From Pseudomonadota bacterium (GTDB lineage: Bacteria; Pseudomonadota; Gammaproteobacteria; Nitrosococcales; Methylophagaceae), in the NCBI GenBank assembly GCA_030576275.1, contig JALIBN010000032.1, positions 1-64,000 of the forward strand: a DNA stretch of 64,000 nucleotides, written 5' to 3'. Below the pieces are notes generated by a model, which did no database searches, had not been told where the DNA came from, and worked only from the letters and a program-made list of their open reading frames with translations. Position numbers and translations under genes: made by a program. Numbering within the stretch: the stretch's first letter is position 1; every line of letters begins with the position of its first letter. Positions 62,818 to 64,000 of the stretch are shown piece by piece.

Positions 62818-64000
62818 ATGCATGATCTTAATCCGCCGCAACGGGAAGCTGCGCGTCATGTAGATGGACCTTTACTCGTTTTAGCCGGTGCCGGCAGTGG
62901 TAAAACACGGGTTATCACTCGAAAAATAGCCTATTTAATTGAGCAATGTGGTATTAATGCCCGAAATATTGCCGCGGTCACTTTCACTAATAAAGCCGCC
63001 CGTGAAATGAAAAGTCGTGTGGCGGAAATGATGGCGACCCGTAATGCCTCAGCTCGTGGATTAATGGTGTCGACCTTTCACACTTTAGGTCTCAATATTC
63101 TCCGTAAAGAGCATGCTCACCTCGGTTATCGTCCAGGTTTTTCGATCTTTGATGCCCAAGATAGTTTAGCGGTACTTCGTGACCTAATGGGTCGAGACTT
63201 TGCTGCCGATAGCGAACATGCACAACAATGTCAGTGGCAAATTTCCGTGTGGAAAAACCAACTTATTCTCCCTGAAGAGGCCATTAACATTGCTGAAGAT
63301 GAGCAACAAGCATCAGCAGCCAAAGTCTATCAACGTTATGTTGAGGCACTCAAAGCTTATAACGCAGTAGATTTTGATGACTTAATCTTAAAACCTGTAT
63401 TACTTTTCCGGGAACATTCTGAAGTTTTAAAGAAGTGGCAATCACGTATTCATTATCTATTAGTCGATGAATATCAAGATACCAATGGTTGCCAATACGA
63501 ACTTGTCAAACAACTTGTTGGTATCCGTGAAGCATTCACTGTCGTGGGTGATGATGACCAGTCGGTATATTCTTGGCGCGGTGCTCGCCCAGAGAATCTA
63601 GTGCAATTACAAAAAGACTTTCCACGTCTTAAACTGATTAAGCTCGAACAAAATTACCGCTCTATGGGTCGTATTTTACGCGCGGCCAATGCGTTAATTA
63701 GTCATAACCCACATATTTTTGATAAAAAATTGTGGAGCGCGATGGGCGAAGGCGATCCGATTAGAGTGATCGGTTGTCGTGATGATGATCATGAATCAGA
63801 AAAAGTAGTATCTGAACTGCTCTATCACAAGCTCAAAAATCAGGCTAACTATAGTGATTACGCTATTTTATACCGTAGTAATCATCAATCTCGCCCGATT
63901 GAACGTATTTTACGTGAACATAATGTGCCTTATTTTTTATCTGGCGGCACCTCATTTTTCTCACGAGTTGAAGTTAAAGACATCATGGCCTATCTGCGCT
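62818..64000 (+). CDS. rep: ATP-dependent DNA helicase Rep (partial, runs off the right edge)
   Basis: The open frame from ATG 62818 continues to the window end, giving about 394 residues. Motif I 'AGAGSGKTRV', motif Ia 'AVTFTNKAAREM', motif II 'LVDEYQDTN', motif III 'VGDDDQSVYSWRGA' and 'LEQNYRSMGRIL' are intact. The start 'MHDLNPPQREAARHVDGPLL' and the phrase 'VPYFLSGGTSFFSRVEVKD' match Rep rather than UvrD. Rep acts at stalled replication forks. Confidence 0.93.
   Translation, partial: MHDLNPPQREAARHVDGPLLVLAGAGSGKTRVITRKIAYLIEQCGINARNIAAVTFTNKAAREMKSRVAEMMATRNASARGLMVSTFHTLGLNILRKEHAHLGYRPGFSIFDAQDSLAVLRDLMGRDFAADSEHAQQCQWQISVWKNQLILPEEAINIAEDEQQASAAKVYQRYVEALKAYNAVDFDDLILKPVLLFREHSEVLKKWQSRIHYLLVDEYQDTNGCQYELVKQLVGIREAFTVVGDDDQSVYSWRGARPENLVQLQKDFPRLKLIKLEQNYRSMGRILRAANALISHNPHIFDKKLWSAMGEGDPIRVIGCRDDDHESEKVVSELLYHKLKNQANYSDYAILYRSNHQSRPIERILREHNVPYFLSGGTSFFSRVEVKDIMAYLR

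Noticed and set aside
38257-64000. Two SF1 helicases (38257-40425 and 62818-64000) as a possible duplication
   Set aside because: The motifs and termini identify them as UvrD and Rep, which normally coexist in gammaproteobacteria.
1-64000. tRNA genes, CRISPR arrays, insertion sequences, prophage or integrase genes
   Set aside because: I looked for T-loop/acceptor patterns, regularly spaced repeats, transposase and integrase motifs and saw none that I could support.

Overview
The window reads as a chromosomal segment of a marine or halophilic, low-GC gammaproteobacterium. Gene order and protein families point to the Piscirickettsiaceae/Methylophagaceae neighbourhood, for example a Methylophaga relative. 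This is inferred from gammaproteobacterial synteny (rpoE-rseABC-mucD-lepA-lepB-rnc-era-recO-pdxJ-acpS; nadB next to rpoE; zapB-zapA-6S RNA; ygfB-pepP-ubiH-ubiI; rhlB divergent from trxA; rnfABCDGE-nth), from a formaldehyde-activating-enzyme (Fae) homologue that suggests C1 metabolism, and from Na+-linked energetics (RNF complex, NhaD). No search was run, so the genus is a guess.

Layout. 1-562: an rRNA-type promoter on the minus strand firing off the left edge, behind tyrS. 563-4847: tyrS, two tiny paralogous membrane proteins (one behind a near-ideal FNR-type promoter), an AlkC-like HEAT-repeat protein and rlmD. 4965-14962: one compact minus-strand housekeeping operon, lepA-lepB-DUF4845-rnc-era-recO-pdxJ-acpS-cysM-ydbH-ydbL, preceded by a leader with a strong terminator-like hairpin. 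15250-19217: the sigma-E envelope-stress operon rpoE-rseA-rseB-rseC-mucD. 19914-22931: nadB, ygfX, ygfZ. 23052-28661: a small Arg/Glu-rich protein and a five-gene operon (LolA-like periplasmic protein, two FtsX/MacB-type permeases, ATPase, outer-membrane barrel) that looks like an envelope-spanning lipid or lipoprotein exporter. 28776-28951: 6S RNA, then zapA, a zapB-like gene, ygfB, pepP, ubiH and ubiI. 33905-37604: an apparent operon of rhlB, two uncharacterised genes, a globin-coupled diguanylate cyclase and a tiny lipoprotein. 37705-41803: trxA, uvrD, and an orphan TRAP binding protein with a small partner.

The stretch 41.8-52.6 kb differs from the rest. Intact genes (DUF411 protein, EamA transporter, ahpF, ahpC, YqaA-type membrane protein, fae-like, nhaD) are interspersed with decayed ones: an EAL-CZB phosphodiesterase, a cytochrome b561-type protein, a possible LysR tail, a GNAT acetyltransferase with one stop, an MCP tail, a YpfJ-type metallopeptidase tail and a SulP permease start. 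From 52.8 kb to the right edge the sequence is ordinary again: MaoC-like protein, aroG-type DAHP synthase, rnfABCDGE-nth, ubiK, ppnP, comM and a rep helicase cut by the window end.

Themes that tie genes together are envelope maintenance (sigma-E, LepB, YdbH/YdbL, the Lol-like exporter), Na+ and redox energetics (RNF, NhaD, ubiquinone hydroxylases, UbiK), peroxide defence (AhpCF) and oxygen sensing (FNR-type promoter, globin-coupled cyclase). The best candidates for something undescribed are the twin tiny membrane proteins under FNR-like control, the Lol-like five-gene exporter, and the rhlB-linked globin/c-di-GMP operon. I saw no tRNA, CRISPR array, insertion sequence or prophage.
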